A DNA stretch of 64,000 nt from assembly GCF_902859805.1 (NCBI RefSeq), contig NZ_CADIKC010000001.1:992001-1056000 (forward strand), written 5' to 3'. Of the stretch, positions 44,431 to 53,521 are shown piece by piece (positions within the stretch are counted from its first letter, which is position 1; each line of letters opens with the position of its first letter). The position numbers and the translations under genes are program-made. The notes beneath the pieces are model-generated. The model did no database searches. It was given only the letters and a program-made list of their open reading frames with translations, and was not told where the DNA came from. Source of the DNA: Paraburkholderia sediminicola (GTDB taxonomy: Bacteria > Pseudomonadota > Gammaproteobacteria > Burkholderiales > Burkholderiaceae).

Positions 44431-45780
44431 ATGAAGACAGCGGCTTCCACCCCTCTACCGCCAGATCAGGCGAAGAAGCAGGCCTTCTGGCCCCAAGGAT
44501 GGTGGAGGCTGATGGAAATCCGCATCGGCATCATTCCGCTGCCGATCTACATCATTGCCGGCGCGCTCATCGCAGTGCTTGTCTATATCGACAAACTGCC
44601 GAATGAGATTTCGCTCGTGATCGTGATGTTTGCGTTCTTCGGTTTCACGCTGGCCGAAATCGGTAAGCGCATTCCAGGCATTCGCGCGATCGGCGCCGCC
44701 GCCATCTTTGCGACCTTTATCCCGTCCGCGCTGGTGTACTACAAGTTGCTGCCTGTGCAGATCGTGAAGGTCACCATCGAATTCACCAAGTCCACCAATT
44801 TTCTGTACCTGTTCATTGCGTCGATTATTGTGGGCAGCATCCTGAGCATGGACCGGCAGGTCCTGATCAAGGGCTTCCTCAAGATCTTCGTGCCGCTCGG
44901 TATCGGAACGATCGTGGCCGGCGCCGTCGGGACGGCCGTCGGCACGGCGCTGGGACTCGGCGCCTATCACACGTTCTTTTTTATCGTCGTACCGATCATG
45001 GCTGGCGGAGTCGGCGAAGGGGCCATTCCGCTGACCGTTGGATATGCCGGGATCCTGCATCAGGATCCCGGCGTCCTGTTTGCGACCGTTCTACCTCCCG
45101 TCATGCTCGGCAGCCTGGCGGCGATCATTTTCGCCGGCACGTTGAATTTCGTGGGCAAGCGATACCCTCGTTTCACCGGCGAAGGACGTTTACAGCCTGG
45201 CGAGCACGGCGAAATGGACCCTGCCCAGCAAGAAATCTCGGGCCATATGGATGTGACCCATATCGCCGCCGCGGGTATCACCGCACTGACGCTCTACGTT
45301 GTCGGCATCTTGTGCCAGCGGCTATTCGGCCTGCCGGCGCCGGTCGCCATGCTTTTTATCGCGGTGGTCGTGAAACTCACGCAGGCGGTGTCTCCAGAGC
45401 TGCAGGAGGGCGCCTACATTGTGTACAAGTTTTTCTCCACCGCGGTCACCTACCCGCTGCTGTTCGCCATCGGCGTATCGCTGACGCCATGGGACAAGCT
45501 GATGGCTTCCTTCACCCTGCCGACCCTCATCACCATCGTGTCGACCGTCGCAACCCTGATGTCAGTCGGTGCTCTGGTGGGGTACTGGATGAAGATGTAC
45601 CCGATCGACGCAGCCATCGTGAACGCCTGCCACAGCGGTCAGGGCGGCACGGGCGACGTCGCGATCCTGACTGCCGCCAATCGCATGACGCTGATGCCGT
45701 TCGCGCAGATCGCGACCCGGATCGGCGGGGCGATTACCGTGACGACCGTGCTGATTGTTCTGTCGCGCATGTCTAGCTAG
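44431..45780 (+). CDS. 2-hydroxycarboxylate transporter family protein (citrate/malate type)
   Basis: The 449-residue inner-membrane secondary transporter belongs to the 2HCT family (CitS, MleP, CimH). It has many hydrophobic segments and the two re-entrant-loop motifs: GGVGEGAIPLTVGYA near residue 190 and HSGQGGTGDVAILTAANRMTLMPFAQIATRIGG near residue 400. The final Arg-containing segment is the known hydroxy-carboxylate site in this family. AGGAGACTTCG precedes the ATG. The substrate is probably citrate, malate or a related 2-hydroxy acid, taken up with sodium or protons. Confidence 0.88.
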   Translation: MKTAASTPLPPDQAKKQAFWPQGWWRLMEIRIGIIPLPIYIIAGALIAVLVYIDKLPNEISLVIVMFAFFGFTLAEIGKRIPGIRAIGAAAIFATFIPSALVYYKLLPVQIVKVTIEFTKSTNFLYLFIASIIVGSILSMDRQVLIKGFLKIFVPLGIGTIVAGAVGTAVGTALGLGAYHTFFFIVVPIMAGGVGEGAIPLTVGYAGILHQDPGVLFATVLPPVMLGSLAAIIFAGTLNFVGKRYPRFTGEGRLQPGEHGEMDPAQQEISGHMDVTHIAAAGITALTLYVVGILCQRLFGLPAPVAMLFIAVVVKLTQAVSPELQEGAYIVYKFFSTAVTYPLLFAIGVSLTPWDKLMASFTLPTLITIVSTVATLMSVGALVGYWMKMYPIDAAIVNACHSGQGGTGDVAILTAANRMTLMPFAQIATRIGGAITVTTVLIVLSRMSS

Positions 45781-45794
45781 CGCCTCTCCAACCG

Positions 45795-45819
45795 GCGGCA
45801 CACGCGTGGCGTGTGCCGC
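45795..45819. terminator. Hairpin between convergent genes
   Basis: GCGGCACACGC (45795-45805) and GCGTGTGCCGC (45809-45819) form a perfect 11-bp stem with loop GTG, between the transporter stop and the stop of the small minus-strand gene. It probably serves both. Confidence 0.65.
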
Positions 45820-45821
45820 GT

Positions 45822-46211
45822 CTAGACACCAGCCAGCGCGGGCAGATCCACCTCGTAAGACACGCGCTCGCGCCAGCTGCTCATCTGCGGCTGACGTACG
45901 GCCTGGGCCGCATGCGGCGCGCTTTCGACACGCATCGATACGCGCGCCGGATAGCGCGCTTTTTTCCTCTCGAGGATGGCTCGGCTCAGAAACTCGACGC
46001 TGTACGCCTTCAGCAAGTGAGGGTGATGTGCTTCGATGTACGCGGCAATCTGCGCCTCTTCATCGTCGATCATGGCTACCAGCGCCAGCGTGCGCGCATC
46101 CCAACGGAAGCGCAGGCCGAGTTCTTCGAAAGCGCTGTTGTAGGCGCACAGTTGCGCCTCTACTTCCGCGTCGTGCGCGCTGTCGCGGGCGTCGAACTGG
46201 GACGGGTTCAT
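45822..46211 (-). CDS. Conserved hypothetical protein
   Basis: The 129-residue acidic, soluble protein starts MNPSQFDARDSAHDAEVEAQ, with LCAYNSAFEELGLRFRWDARTL near residue 21 and AYIEAHHPHLLKAYSVEFLSRAILERKKAR near residue 57. AAGGAG lies six bases before the ATG at 46211. No family is recognised; similar proteins are familiar as short hypotheticals in Burkholderiaceae. It shares a 482-bp divergent region with the oxalate operon. Confidence 0.65.
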   Translation of the reverse strand: MNPSQFDARDSAHDAEVEAQLCAYNSAFEELGLRFRWDARTLALVAMIDDEEAQIAAYIEAHHPHLLKAYSVEFLSRAILERKKARYPARVSMRVESAPHAAQAVRQPQMSSWRERVSYEVDLPALAGV

Positions 46212-46693
46212 GGTCGTCTCCTTCAGGCAAATTGACATGACCAAGAATAGGAGCGCGCATAGATAAACAACAGTTAAAGTTATTTCGAAAAACCATAACA
46301 TTTTGTTTATATATTAATTCCTCTGCCGACAACATCGATGAAGTCGGAACGTCTGAAGAGTCGCCGCCAATCCCCCTCCTTCAACCCGCCGTGCTGTAGC
46401 CGCTTCGCGTCGGCCAGACATACCCATCCATTAGGCATGCCTAATACAAACCATAAAATGTTTTAACTTTTACTTATCGCTGTTCGCGCGCAGCATCCTT
46501 GAGACGCGCTCCACGCGAAACGCCTTTTACCCAGTTGTTGCGAGATCGACGGGCAAGGGTTTTCGTCAGTGCAATTCCCTCTGGCCGACCACTGGCGCTT
46601 GATTGCCAACAGACAAACCGGCGATGAAGCGATTCGATCACGTAGGTCCAACGCGCCGCACGAGCGCGCCGGAATATACAGGAGACGAAGGAC
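46212..46693. other. 482-bp divergent intergenic region upstream of the oxalate operon
   Basis: AT-rich patches occur at 46265-46321 and 46446-46480, each containing an ACCATAA-type motif (CCATAACATTTTG and CCATAAAATGTTTT), as expected for two divergent promoters. A perfect 16-bp palindrome lies at 46430-46445. No protein-coding or RNA gene was recognised. Confidence 0.5.
46430..46445. promoter_or_regulatory. Perfect 16-bp palindrome, putative operator of the oxalate operon
   Basis: ATTAGGCATGCCTAAT is a perfect palindrome immediately before an AT-rich promoter-like stretch and about 250 bp upstream of the transporter start. The symmetry suggests a dimeric repressor or activator. No regulator gene is adjacent to the operon. 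Confidence 0.5.
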
Positions 46694-48025
46694 ATGGGAC
46701 ATTCCAACGTAGCCGGGACAGGCAGTACGCCGTTCCGGCAAAACCGCTGGGTGCAGCTCGCGATCGGCATCGTATGCATGGGGCTCGTCGCGAATCTGCA
46801 ATACGCCTGGACGCTGTTCGTCGTACCGATGGACAACGCCCATCACTGGGGCCAGGCCGCCATTCAGACCGCCTTCACGGTCTTCATCGTTACTGAAACC
46901 TGGCTCGTGCCTATCGAAGGCTGGCTCGTCGACAAGTTCGGGCCGCGCCCGGTTGTGATCGGCGGCTCGGTGTGCGCGGCGCTCGGCTGGATCATCGACG
47001 CGCATGCGAGCAGTCTCGTCGAGCTCTACATCGCAGCCGTGATCGCCGGCATCGGCGCGGGTTGTGTGTATGGCACCTGCGTCGGCACGGCGCTCAAATG
47101 GTTTCCGGACAAGCGCGGTCTCGCGGCCGGCCTGACCGCGGCAGGTTTCGGCGCCGGCGCGGCCGTCACCGTGATTCCCATCGCCAACATGATCCAGCGC
47201 TCGGGTTACGAGCACACGTTCATGTTCTTCGGCATTTTCCAGGGTGTCTGCATTCTGCTGCTCGCCACCATGCTGGTCCGGCCGAAACCTCCCGCATTCG
47301 CAGTCGCGGCCAAACGCGTGGTCGCCAGCAAGATCGACTACACGCCCGGCGAGATGATCCGTTCGCCGCTCTTCTGGGTGCTGTATCTGATGTTCGTGTT
47401 CGTCGCGGCCGGCGGCATTATTGCCACCGCCCAGCTTGGGCCGATCGCGAAGGAATTCGGCTTTGCCAGGCTGCCGGTGAACCTGATGGGCATCACGTTG
47501 CCGCTGCTCACGATGACGCTCTCGATCGACAACCTCTGCAACGGTTTCACGCGTCCGTTGTGCGGCTTCCTGTCGGACAGAATCGGCCGCGAAAACACGA
47601 TGTTCATGATCTTTCTCGGCGAAGGCGTTGCACTGCTCGGCCTCATGCAGTTCGGCCACAACCCGTACGCCTTCATGTTCTTCGCCGCCGCCGTGTTTCT
47701 GTGCTGGGGCGAGATCTTCTCGATCTTCCCGGCAACCTGCGCGGACACGTTCGGCAGCAAGTACGCCGCGGCCAATGCCGGCACGCTTTATACCGCGAAG
47801 GGCACCGCCTCGATGCTGGTGCCGCTCGCGTCGGTGCTGTCGGCCAACGGCGGGTGGAGCACCGTGTTCATCTCAGCGGCGGTGGTGTCGATCGCGGCAG
47901 CCGTATCCGCGAAATTCATCCTCGCCCCCATGAGAAAACGCTGGATCGAAAACTCAGGTGCGCCGGCTGGCGTAGTTATCGCTGAAGCGCGCCTGCAGCC
48001 GTCGCCAGGCGGCTCACCTGAATGA
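46694..48025 (+). CDS. OFA-family MFS transporter (oxalate/formate antiporter type)
   Basis: The 443-residue protein has 12 predicted membrane segments. The OFA signature region includes QYAWTLFVVPMDNAHHWGQAA near residue 36, YGTCVGTALKWFPDKRGLAAGLTAAGFGAG near residue 125 and the Lys-containing segment NAGTLYTAKGTASMLVP near residue 360, matching the key Lys of OxlT. GGAGACGAAGGAC precedes the ATG. As the first gene before oxc and frc it most likely exchanges oxalate for formate. Confidence 0.88.
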   Translation: MGHSNVAGTGSTPFRQNRWVQLAIGIVCMGLVANLQYAWTLFVVPMDNAHHWGQAAIQTAFTVFIVTETWLVPIEGWLVDKFGPRPVVIGGSVCAALGWIIDAHASSLVELYIAAVIAGIGAGCVYGTCVGTALKWFPDKRGLAAGLTAAGFGAGAAVTVIPIANMIQRSGYEHTFMFFGIFQGVCILLLATMLVRPKPPAFAVAAKRVVASKIDYTPGEMIRSPLFWVLYLMFVFVAAGGIIATAQLGPIAKEFGFARLPVNLMGITLPLLTMTLSIDNLCNGFTRPLCGFLSDRIGRENTMFMIFLGEGVALLGLMQFGHNPYAFMFFAAAVFLCWGEIFSIFPATCADTFGSKYAAANAGTLYTAKGTASMLVPLASVLSANGGWSTVFISAAVVSIAAAVSAKFILAPMRKRWIENSGAPAGVVIAEARLQPSPGGSPE

Positions 48026-48088
48026 ACAACAACGTGAGCTCGCCACTCACGACAAATCCATAACGTCCCGCGACCAAGGAGCAACATC

Positions 48089-49831
48089 ATGGCAGAAGCC
48101 GACCGTCAAACAGTAGAAGAGACTTCGACACAACAAGCGGCCGAGACGACCGACGGGTTTCATCTCGTCATCGACGCGCTGAAACTGAACGACATCAGCA
48201 CCATCTTTGGTCTTGTCGGCATCCCGATCACCGACCTCGCGCGGCTCGCCCAAGCGGAAGGAATGCGTTTCATCGGTTTTCGTCACGAGCAGCACGCGGG
48301 CAATGCAGCGGCCATTAGCGGGTTCATGACGCAAAAGCCAGGTATCTGCCTGACAGTGTCGGCGCCCGGCTTTCTGAACGGCCTGACCGCGCTCGCCAAC
48401 GCAACCACCAACTGCTTCCCGATGATCCTGATCAGCGGTTCCAGCGAGCGTGAAATCGTCGATCTGCAGCAGGGCGATTACGAAGAAATGGATCAGTTGA
48501 ATGCGGCCAAGCCGTATGCGAAGGCCGCGTATCGCGTGCTGCATGCAGAAGACATCGGCATCGGCGTGGCGCGTGCGATTCGCGCCGCCGTGTCCGGGCG
48601 TCCGGGCGGTGTGTATCTGGACTTGCCGGCCAAGCTGCTCGCGCAAACGCTGGACGCCGTGAAGGCGCAGCAATCGCTGGTCAAAGTGGTCGACGCCGCG
48701 CCGCGTCAGTTGCCGGCGCCGGAATCGGTCAAGCGCGCAATCGACGTGCTGAAAAGCGCGAAGCGTCCGCTGATTCTGCTCGGTAAGGGCGCGGCTTACG
48801 CGCAGGCTGACGCGGAGATCCGCGCGTTCGTCGAGCAGAGCGGCATTCCGTATCTGCCGATGTCGATGGCCAAGGGCCTGCTGCCCGATACGCACGAGCA
48901 ATCGGCATCGGCGGCGCGCTCGTTCGTGCTGCAGGAAGCCGACGTTGTCGTGCTGATCGGCGCGCGGCTGAACTGGCTGCTCTCGCACGGCAAGGGCAAG
49001 ACGTGGGGCGCGGAGCCGAAGAAGTTCGTCCAGGTCGATATCTCGCCGACCGAGATCGACAGCAACGTCGCGATTGCCGCGCCGGTGATCGGCGATATCG
49101 GCTCGTGCGTGGCGGCATTGCGTGCCGGCCTCGATGCGGGATTCGCGAAGCCGGGCGCCGAGTGGACCGGCGCCATCGCCGAGCGCAAGAGCAAGAACCT
49201 CGCAAAGATGGCCGCCACGCTCGACAAGAACCCGTCGCCGATGAATTTCCACAGCGCATTGCGTGCGATTCGCGATGTACTGAAGACGCGCCCGGACATC
49301 AACGTCGTCAACGAAGGCGCGAACACGCTCGACTACGCGCGCAGCATCATCGACATGTACGAGCCGCGCAAACGCTTCGACTCGGGCACGTGGGGAATCA
49401 TGGGCATCGGCATGGGTTTCGCGATCGGCGCGGCGGTGACGAGCGGCAAACCGGTTGTCGCGATCGAAGGCGACAGCGCGTTCGGCTTCAGCGGCATGGA
49501 ACTCGAAACCATCTGCCGTTACGACCTGCCGGTTTGCACGATCGTGTTCAACAACAACGGCGTGTATCGCGGCACCGACGTGAACCCGACGGGCGGCAAG
49601 GACGTCGCGCCGACCGTGTTCGTGAAGGGCGCGCGCTACGACAAGATGATCGAGGCATTCGGCGGTGTCGGCTACAACGCGACCACCCCGGAAGAACTGA
49701 CGAAGGCACTGCTCGAAGCGATCGCATCCGGCAAGCCGACCTTGATCAATGCCGTCATCGACGAAGCGGCGGGCACTGAAAGCGGCCGCCTGACCAATCT
49801 GAATCCGCAAAGCGCGGCAATGAAAAAGTGA
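48089..49831 (+). CDS. oxc: Oxalyl-CoA decarboxylase
   Basis: The 580-residue thiamine-diphosphate enzyme converts oxalyl-CoA to formyl-CoA and CO2. The TPP-activating Glu lies in [13 protein letters not shown] near residue 67. The central domain has [18 protein letters not shown] and the TPP/Mg motif runs from [19 protein letters not shown] to [12 protein letters not shown]. The N-terminal [25 protein letters not shown] matches Oxc. Its stop overlaps a GTG in the frc leader and frc starts 26 bp later. Confidence 0.94.
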   Translation: MAEADRQTVEETSTQQAAETTDGFHLVIDALKLNDISTIFGLVGIPITDLARLAQAEGMRFIGFRHEQHAGNAAAISGFMTQKPGICLTVSAPGFLNGLTALANATTNCFPMILISGSSEREIVDLQQGDYEEMDQLNAAKPYAKAAYRVLHAEDIGIGVARAIRAAVSGRPGGVYLDLPAKLLAQTLDAVKAQQSLVKVVDAAPRQLPAPESVKRAIDVLKSAKRPLILLGKGAAYAQADAEIRAFVEQSGIPYLPMSMAKGLLPDTHEQSASAARSFVLQEADVVVLIGARLNWLLSHGKGKTWGAEPKKFVQVDISPTEIDSNVAIAAPVIGDIGSCVAALRAGLDAGFAKPGAEWTGAIAERKSKNLAKMAATLDKNPSPMNFHSALRAIRDVLKTRPDINVVNEGANTLDYARSIIDMYEPRKRFDSGTWGIMGIGMGFAIGAAVTSGKPVVAIEGDSAFGFSGMELETICRYDLPVCTIVFNNNGVYRGTDVNPTGGKDVAPTVFVKGARYDKMIEAFGGVGYNATTPEELTKALLEAIASGKPTLINAVIDEAAGTESGRLTNLNPQSAAMKK

Positions 49832-49857
49832 TCCAGCGTAACCACGGAGATAGCAAA

Positions 49858-51108
49858 GTGACCAAACCACTCGAAGGCATCAAGATCATCGACTTCACCC
49901 ACGTTCAGGCCGGTCCTGCGTGCACCCAGTTGCTCGCCTGGTTCGGCGCCGACGTGATCAAGGTTGAAAGACCGGGTTCGGGCGACGTGACGCGTAACCA
50001 GTTGCGCGACATTCCTGACGCCGACGCGCTGTACTTCACGATGCTCAACAGCAACAAGAAGTCGCTCACGTTGGACACGAAAAAACCCGAAGGCAAGGAA
50101 GTACTCGAAAAGCTGATTCGCGAATCCGACGTACTGGTCGAAAATTTTGGACCGGGTGCGCTGGACCGGATGGGCTTTTCGTGGGAACGCCTGAACGAAC
50201 TCAATCCGAAGATGATCGTGGCTTCGGTGAAGGGCTTCAGCGACGGCCATCACTACGACGACCTGAAGGTCTATGAAAACGTCGCGCAATGCGCGGGCGG
50301 CGCGGCCTCCACCACCGGCTTCTGGGACGGCCCGCCGACCATCAGCGCCGCGGCGCTCGGCGACAGCAACACCGGCATGCATCTGGCAATCGGCATTCTG
50401 ACCGCACTGATTGGACGCGATAAAACCGGCAAGGGCCAGAAGGTCGCGGTGTCGATGCAGGACAGCGTGCTGAACCTGTGCCGCGTGAAGCTGCGCGACC
50501 AGCAGCGGCTGGAGCGCGTGGGCTATCTCGAGGAATATCCGCAGTACCCGCATGGCGAATTCAGCGACGTAGTGCCGCGCGGCGGCAATGCGGGCGGCGG
50601 TGGCCAACCGGGCTGGGTGCTCAAGTGCAAGGGCTGGGAAACGGATCCGAACGCGTACATCTACTTCACGATCCAGGGCCATGCGTGGGAGCCGATCTGC
50701 AAGGCGCTCGGCAAACCCGAGTGGATCAACGACCCTGCCTACAAGACCGCTGAAGCACGTCAACCGCATATCTTCGAGATCTTCGGCACCATCGAAGCAT
50801 GGCTTGCCGACAAGACCAAGTTCGAAGCAGTCGACATCCTGCGCAAGTTCGACATTCCGTGCGCGCCGGTGCTGACAATGAAGGAGCTGGCCAACGACCC
50901 GTCATTGCGCGCGAGCGGCACGATCGTCGAAGTGCCGCACAAGAAACGTGGCTCGTATCTGACGGTCGGCAGTCCGATCAAGTTCTCGGACATGAAGCCG
51001 GAAGTGACCGCGTCGCCGCTGCTCGGTGAACACACAGATGAAGTGCTGGCGGGCCTAGGCTACAGCCGGCAGGACATCTTCAACCTGCGCGAAATTAAAG
51101 CGGTTTAA
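49858..51108 (+). CDS. frc: Formyl-CoA:oxalate CoA-transferase
   Basis: The 416-residue class III CoA-transferase moves CoA from formyl-CoA to oxalate. It starts [42 protein letters not shown] and [20 protein letters not shown] follow, and the catalytic Asp is in [16 protein letters not shown] near residue 169. A Gly-rich loop [11 protein letters not shown] matches the tetraglycine loop that gates the active site. GTG at 49858 follows ACGGAG at eight bases; 49828 is the frame limit. With Oxc it forms the oxalate-consuming cycle. Confidence 0.95.
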   Translation: MTKPLEGIKIIDFTHVQAGPACTQLLAWFGADVIKVERPGSGDVTRNQLRDIPDADALYFTMLNSNKKSLTLDTKKPEGKEVLEKLIRESDVLVENFGPGALDRMGFSWERLNELNPKMIVASVKGFSDGHHYDDLKVYENVAQCAGGAASTTGFWDGPPTISAAALGDSNTGMHLAIGILTALIGRDKTGKGQKVAVSMQDSVLNLCRVKLRDQQRLERVGYLEEYPQYPHGEFSDVVPRGGNAGGGGQPGWVLKCKGWETDPNAYIYFTIQGHAWEPICKALGKPEWINDPAYKTAEARQPHIFEIFGTIEAWLADKTKFEAVDILRKFDIPCAPVLTMKELANDPSLRASGTIVEVPHKKRGSYLTVGSPIKFSDMKPEVTASPLLGEHTDEVLAGLGYSRQDIFNLREIKAV

Positions 51109-51146
51109 CGGTGTTACGCTGCGGGCCTATGTGTAGCTCAGACCCG

Positions 51147-51180
51147 TGGATACGGCGCCCCTCAGCGGGCGCCGTATCCA
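51147..51180. terminator. Perfect 14-bp hairpin between frc and the PAS gene
   Basis: Arms TGGATACGGCGCCC (51147-51160) and GGGCGCCGTATCCA (51167-51180) with a 6-nt loop CTCAGC, 38 bp after the frc stop. There is no T-run. It probably ends or stabilises the oxalate mRNA, so the PAS gene may be only partly co-transcribed. Confidence 0.65.
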
Positions 51181-51216
51181 ATTCCAGAATCTGCGATCCT
51201 ACTTCCGGGGAGCGCC

Positions 51217-51648
51217 ATGCAAAGCGCTATCGATTTCGAGCAACTCGTCAACGTAATCGGCGATGCGATCATCATTTCCGATGCCGCCGGCAGCATCACA
51301 TTGTGGAACCCCGGCGCTGAACGCATGTTCGGCTTTACGCAGGACGAGGCACTGGGAAAGTCGCTGGATCTGATCATTCCCGAACGTTTGCGCGGCCGCC
51401 ATTGGGACGGTTATCACAAGACCATGGCAACGGGCGAAACCCGCTATGGTAATGACGTGCTGCGTGTTCCTGCCGTCCATAAGGACGGGCGGTCACTGTC
51501 GATTGCCTTTACGGTCGCGCTGCTGCATTCGCCGCAGAACGAACTCACGGGCATCGTCGCCGTGATCCGCGACGAAACCAGCCGCTTCCAGGAAGATCGC
51601 CTGCTGCGCAAGCGTCTCGCAGAACTGGAAGCGTCCGCGGGCGCCTAA
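51217..51648 (+). CDS. Single PAS-domain protein
   Basis: The 143-residue protein is a stand-alone PAS domain with IIISDAAGSITLWNPGAERMFGFTQDEALGK, DLIIPERLRGRHWDGYHKTMATGETRYG and a PAC-like end VAVIRDETSRFQEDRLLRKRLAELE. The HWDGYHKTMATG stretch resembles the heme-FixL/Aer2-like group. It lacks any kinase, GGDEF or HTH output domain; only a short C-terminal helix follows. GGGGAG precedes the ATG. Its position behind frc suggests a sensor tied to oxalate use. Confidence 0.82.
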   Translation: MQSAIDFEQLVNVIGDAIIISDAAGSITLWNPGAERMFGFTQDEALGKSLDLIIPERLRGRHWDGYHKTMATGETRYGNDVLRVPAVHKDGRSLSIAFTVALLHSPQNELTGIVAVIRDETSRFQEDRLLRKRLAELEASAGA

Positions 51649-51663
51649 GCGGGCGCATAAGCG

Positions 51664-52281
51664 TCACGCATAGCGCGCAAGAAACATATCGGCAGCAGAT
51701 TCCGCGACATGCCTTTGCTGATCCGCGCTAAGGGGAGGCTGCCCCATCGTCACCTGCGGCCAGAACGCGAACGCCTTCACGAGAGCCTGCAACTGCTGTG
51801 AGGCGAACATCGGGTCCGACGTCTTGAGGCGGCCATCAGCAGCGGCTGCGCGAATCCACACTGTCAGGTCCTCTTCGCGCTCGCCCATGCGCGCCACCAT
51901 GTCGCGCGCCCGTTCCTGCGAATGAATGCCCGCCGCGATCGCAACGCGCGCGAGAGACAGAAACGCCTCGTTATTCAGAAGGGTCAGCTTCTTGAACAGA
52001 AGCTGGAGCAACTGCGCACGCAACGGATGCGCGGCCGAATAAGCCGTCACCTCTCCTGTATCGCTCGACTCCCACAACTGCCCCAGGATCGCCGCAAACA
52101 GCGCTTCCTTGCTTGGAAAATGGTTGTAGACCGTGCGCTTCGAGACGCCGGCGCGTGCCGCGATTCGGTCCATGCTGGTCGCGTCGAAGCCGGCCGCGAG
52201 AAATTCTTCGATTGCCGCCCCAATGACGGCGGCGCGCTTGCGGTCGGTGAGGCGGAGGGTGGGTTCACTGGTGCTCATCAC
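51664..52281 (-). CDS. TetR-family transcriptional regulator
   Basis: The 205-residue protein has an N-terminal helix-turn-helix: KRAAVIGAAIEEFLAAGFDATSMDRIAARAGVSKRTVYNHFPSKEALFAA (about residues 13-62), and an all-helical ligand domain ending ADMFLARYA. It is divergent from the metallo-hydrolase gene at 52362 across an 80-bp operator-like region and is its probable repressor. Confidence 0.9.
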   Translation of the reverse strand: MMSTSEPTLRLTDRKRAAVIGAAIEEFLAAGFDATSMDRIAARAGVSKRTVYNHFPSKEALFAAILGQLWESSDTGEVTAYSAAHPLRAQLLQLLFKKLTLLNNEAFLSLARVAIAAGIHSQERARDMVARMGEREEDLTVWIRAAAADGRLKTSDPMFASQQLQALVKAFAFWPQVTMGQPPLSADQQRHVAESAADMFLARYA

Positions 52282-52294
52282 TAAATTTTACACC

Positions 52295-52342
52295 GGACAG
52301 TTTACTTTTCTCGAAAATAAACTACACTGAACAGTCTACTTT
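52295..52342. promoter_or_regulatory. TetR operator region: inverted and direct repeats
   Basis: An inverted repeat joins AGTTTA-C-TTTTC (52299-52310) to GAAAA-TAAACT (52313-52323). In addition GGACAGTTTACTTT (from 52295) and GAACAGTCTACTTT (52329-52342) are direct repeats differing at two positions. They occupy the whole divergent promoter between the TetR and metallo-hydrolase genes, as expected for autoregulated TetR control. Confidence 0.6.
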
Positions 52343-52361
52343 CCGCTTCGAGGCTGCTCGC

Positions 52362-53495
52362 ATGACATCGTTCACCGGTTCTATTCGCCGCGCCTTGGGG
52401 CTGACGGCTGCGCAACGCGGGCGTGAATCGTTCGATATGTCGGCTCAGCACGACGGCGAGCGCTTTCGTAACGTCAAACCGCGTCCTGTCGAAGGACTGG
52501 GCAAGACCTTGAGCATCGTCTGGAATATTTTGCTTAACAAGCCGGCGGGCACGGTGCCGGCGGGCGCCCTGCCCGTCGATGCCCTGACGCGCGAGCAACT
52601 CCAGGCCGCACCTGACCGGAGCCTGTATCGCCTCGGGCATTCCACCATGCTGATCAAGCTGCGGGGTCAGTTCTGGTTGACCGATCCGGTCTTCGCGGAA
52701 CGGGCATCGCCGTTCCGGCGCTTCGGCCCGAAGCGCTTTCACGCGCCGCCCATTGCGCTCGAAGACTTGCCGCCGTTGCGCGGCGTGATTCTCTCGCACG
52801 ACCACTACGACCATCTGGACCGCGAGACGGTGCTGGCGCTCGCTGCAAAGACAGGCGTATTCCTGACGCCGCTGGGCGTCGGCGACCGTCTGATCGAGTG
52901 GGGTATCGAGGCGTCGAAAGTCCGCCAGTTCGACTGGTGGCAAGGCGTCGAAATCGACGGCCTCGCGTTCACGGCCACCCCGGCGCAGCATTTCTCCGGC
53001 CGCAGTCTGTTCGACGGCAACAGCACCTTGTGGGCTTCGTGGGTCATCGTCGATGACGCGCTGCGCGTGTTCTTCAGCGGCGACACGGGCTACTTCGACG
53101 GATTCAAGGCCATTGGCGAGCGGCTGGGTCCCTTCGACGTGACGCTGCTCGAAACCGGCGCCTACGACGCTCAATGGCCGTACGTCCACATGCAACCCGA
53201 CGAGACCGTCCAGGCCCACGTCGATCTGCGTGGCCGTTGGCTCGTGCCCGTTCACAACGGCACGTTCGATCTGGCGATGCATCGCTGGCAGGAACCCTAC
53301 GAGCGCGTGATCGGACTCACCGCCGCGCGCGGCATTCCGCTGTCGACGCCGCGCATGGGCGAGCGGCTGGATCTCGCCTCGCCGCACCGCGGCCAGAAGT
53401 GGTGGCGCGAGGTTGTCGAGACCGAGAGTGCGCAAGAGCCCAGGACACCGCTGCGCCGGTTCTTCTGCCGCCAGACCCGGCAAGCGAATTCGTGA
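52362..53495 (+). CDS. Metallo-beta-lactamase fold hydrolase
   Basis: The 377-residue protein has the metal motif ILSHDHYDHLDRETV near residue 145, preceded by RLGHSTMLIKLRGQFWLTDPVF and followed by TPAQHFSGRSLFDGNSTLWASW and FFSGDTGYFDGF. This is the UlaG/NAPE-phospholipase D-like branch that hydrolyses phosphodiester or lactone bonds. A hydrophilic N-terminal segment of about 80 residues has no signal peptide. It is divergent from TetR and convergent with metE. The substrate is unknown. Confidence 0.85.
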   Translation: MTSFTGSIRRALGLTAAQRGRESFDMSAQHDGERFRNVKPRPVEGLGKTLSIVWNILLNKPAGTVPAGALPVDALTREQLQAAPDRSLYRLGHSTMLIKLRGQFWLTDPVFAERASPFRRFGPKRFHAPPIALEDLPPLRGVILSHDHYDHLDRETVLALAAKTGVFLTPLGVGDRLIEWGIEASKVRQFDWWQGVEIDGLAFTATPAQHFSGRSLFDGNSTLWASWVIVDDALRVFFSGDTGYFDGFKAIGERLGPFDVTLLETGAYDAQWPYVHMQPDETVQAHVDLRGRWLVPVHNGTFDLAMHRWQEPYERVIGLTAARGIPLSTPRMGERLDLASPHRGQKWWREVVETESAQEPRTPLRRFFCRQTRQANS

Positions 53496-53521
53496 GGTCG
53501 GCGGCTTCGCGCAGCGTATTC

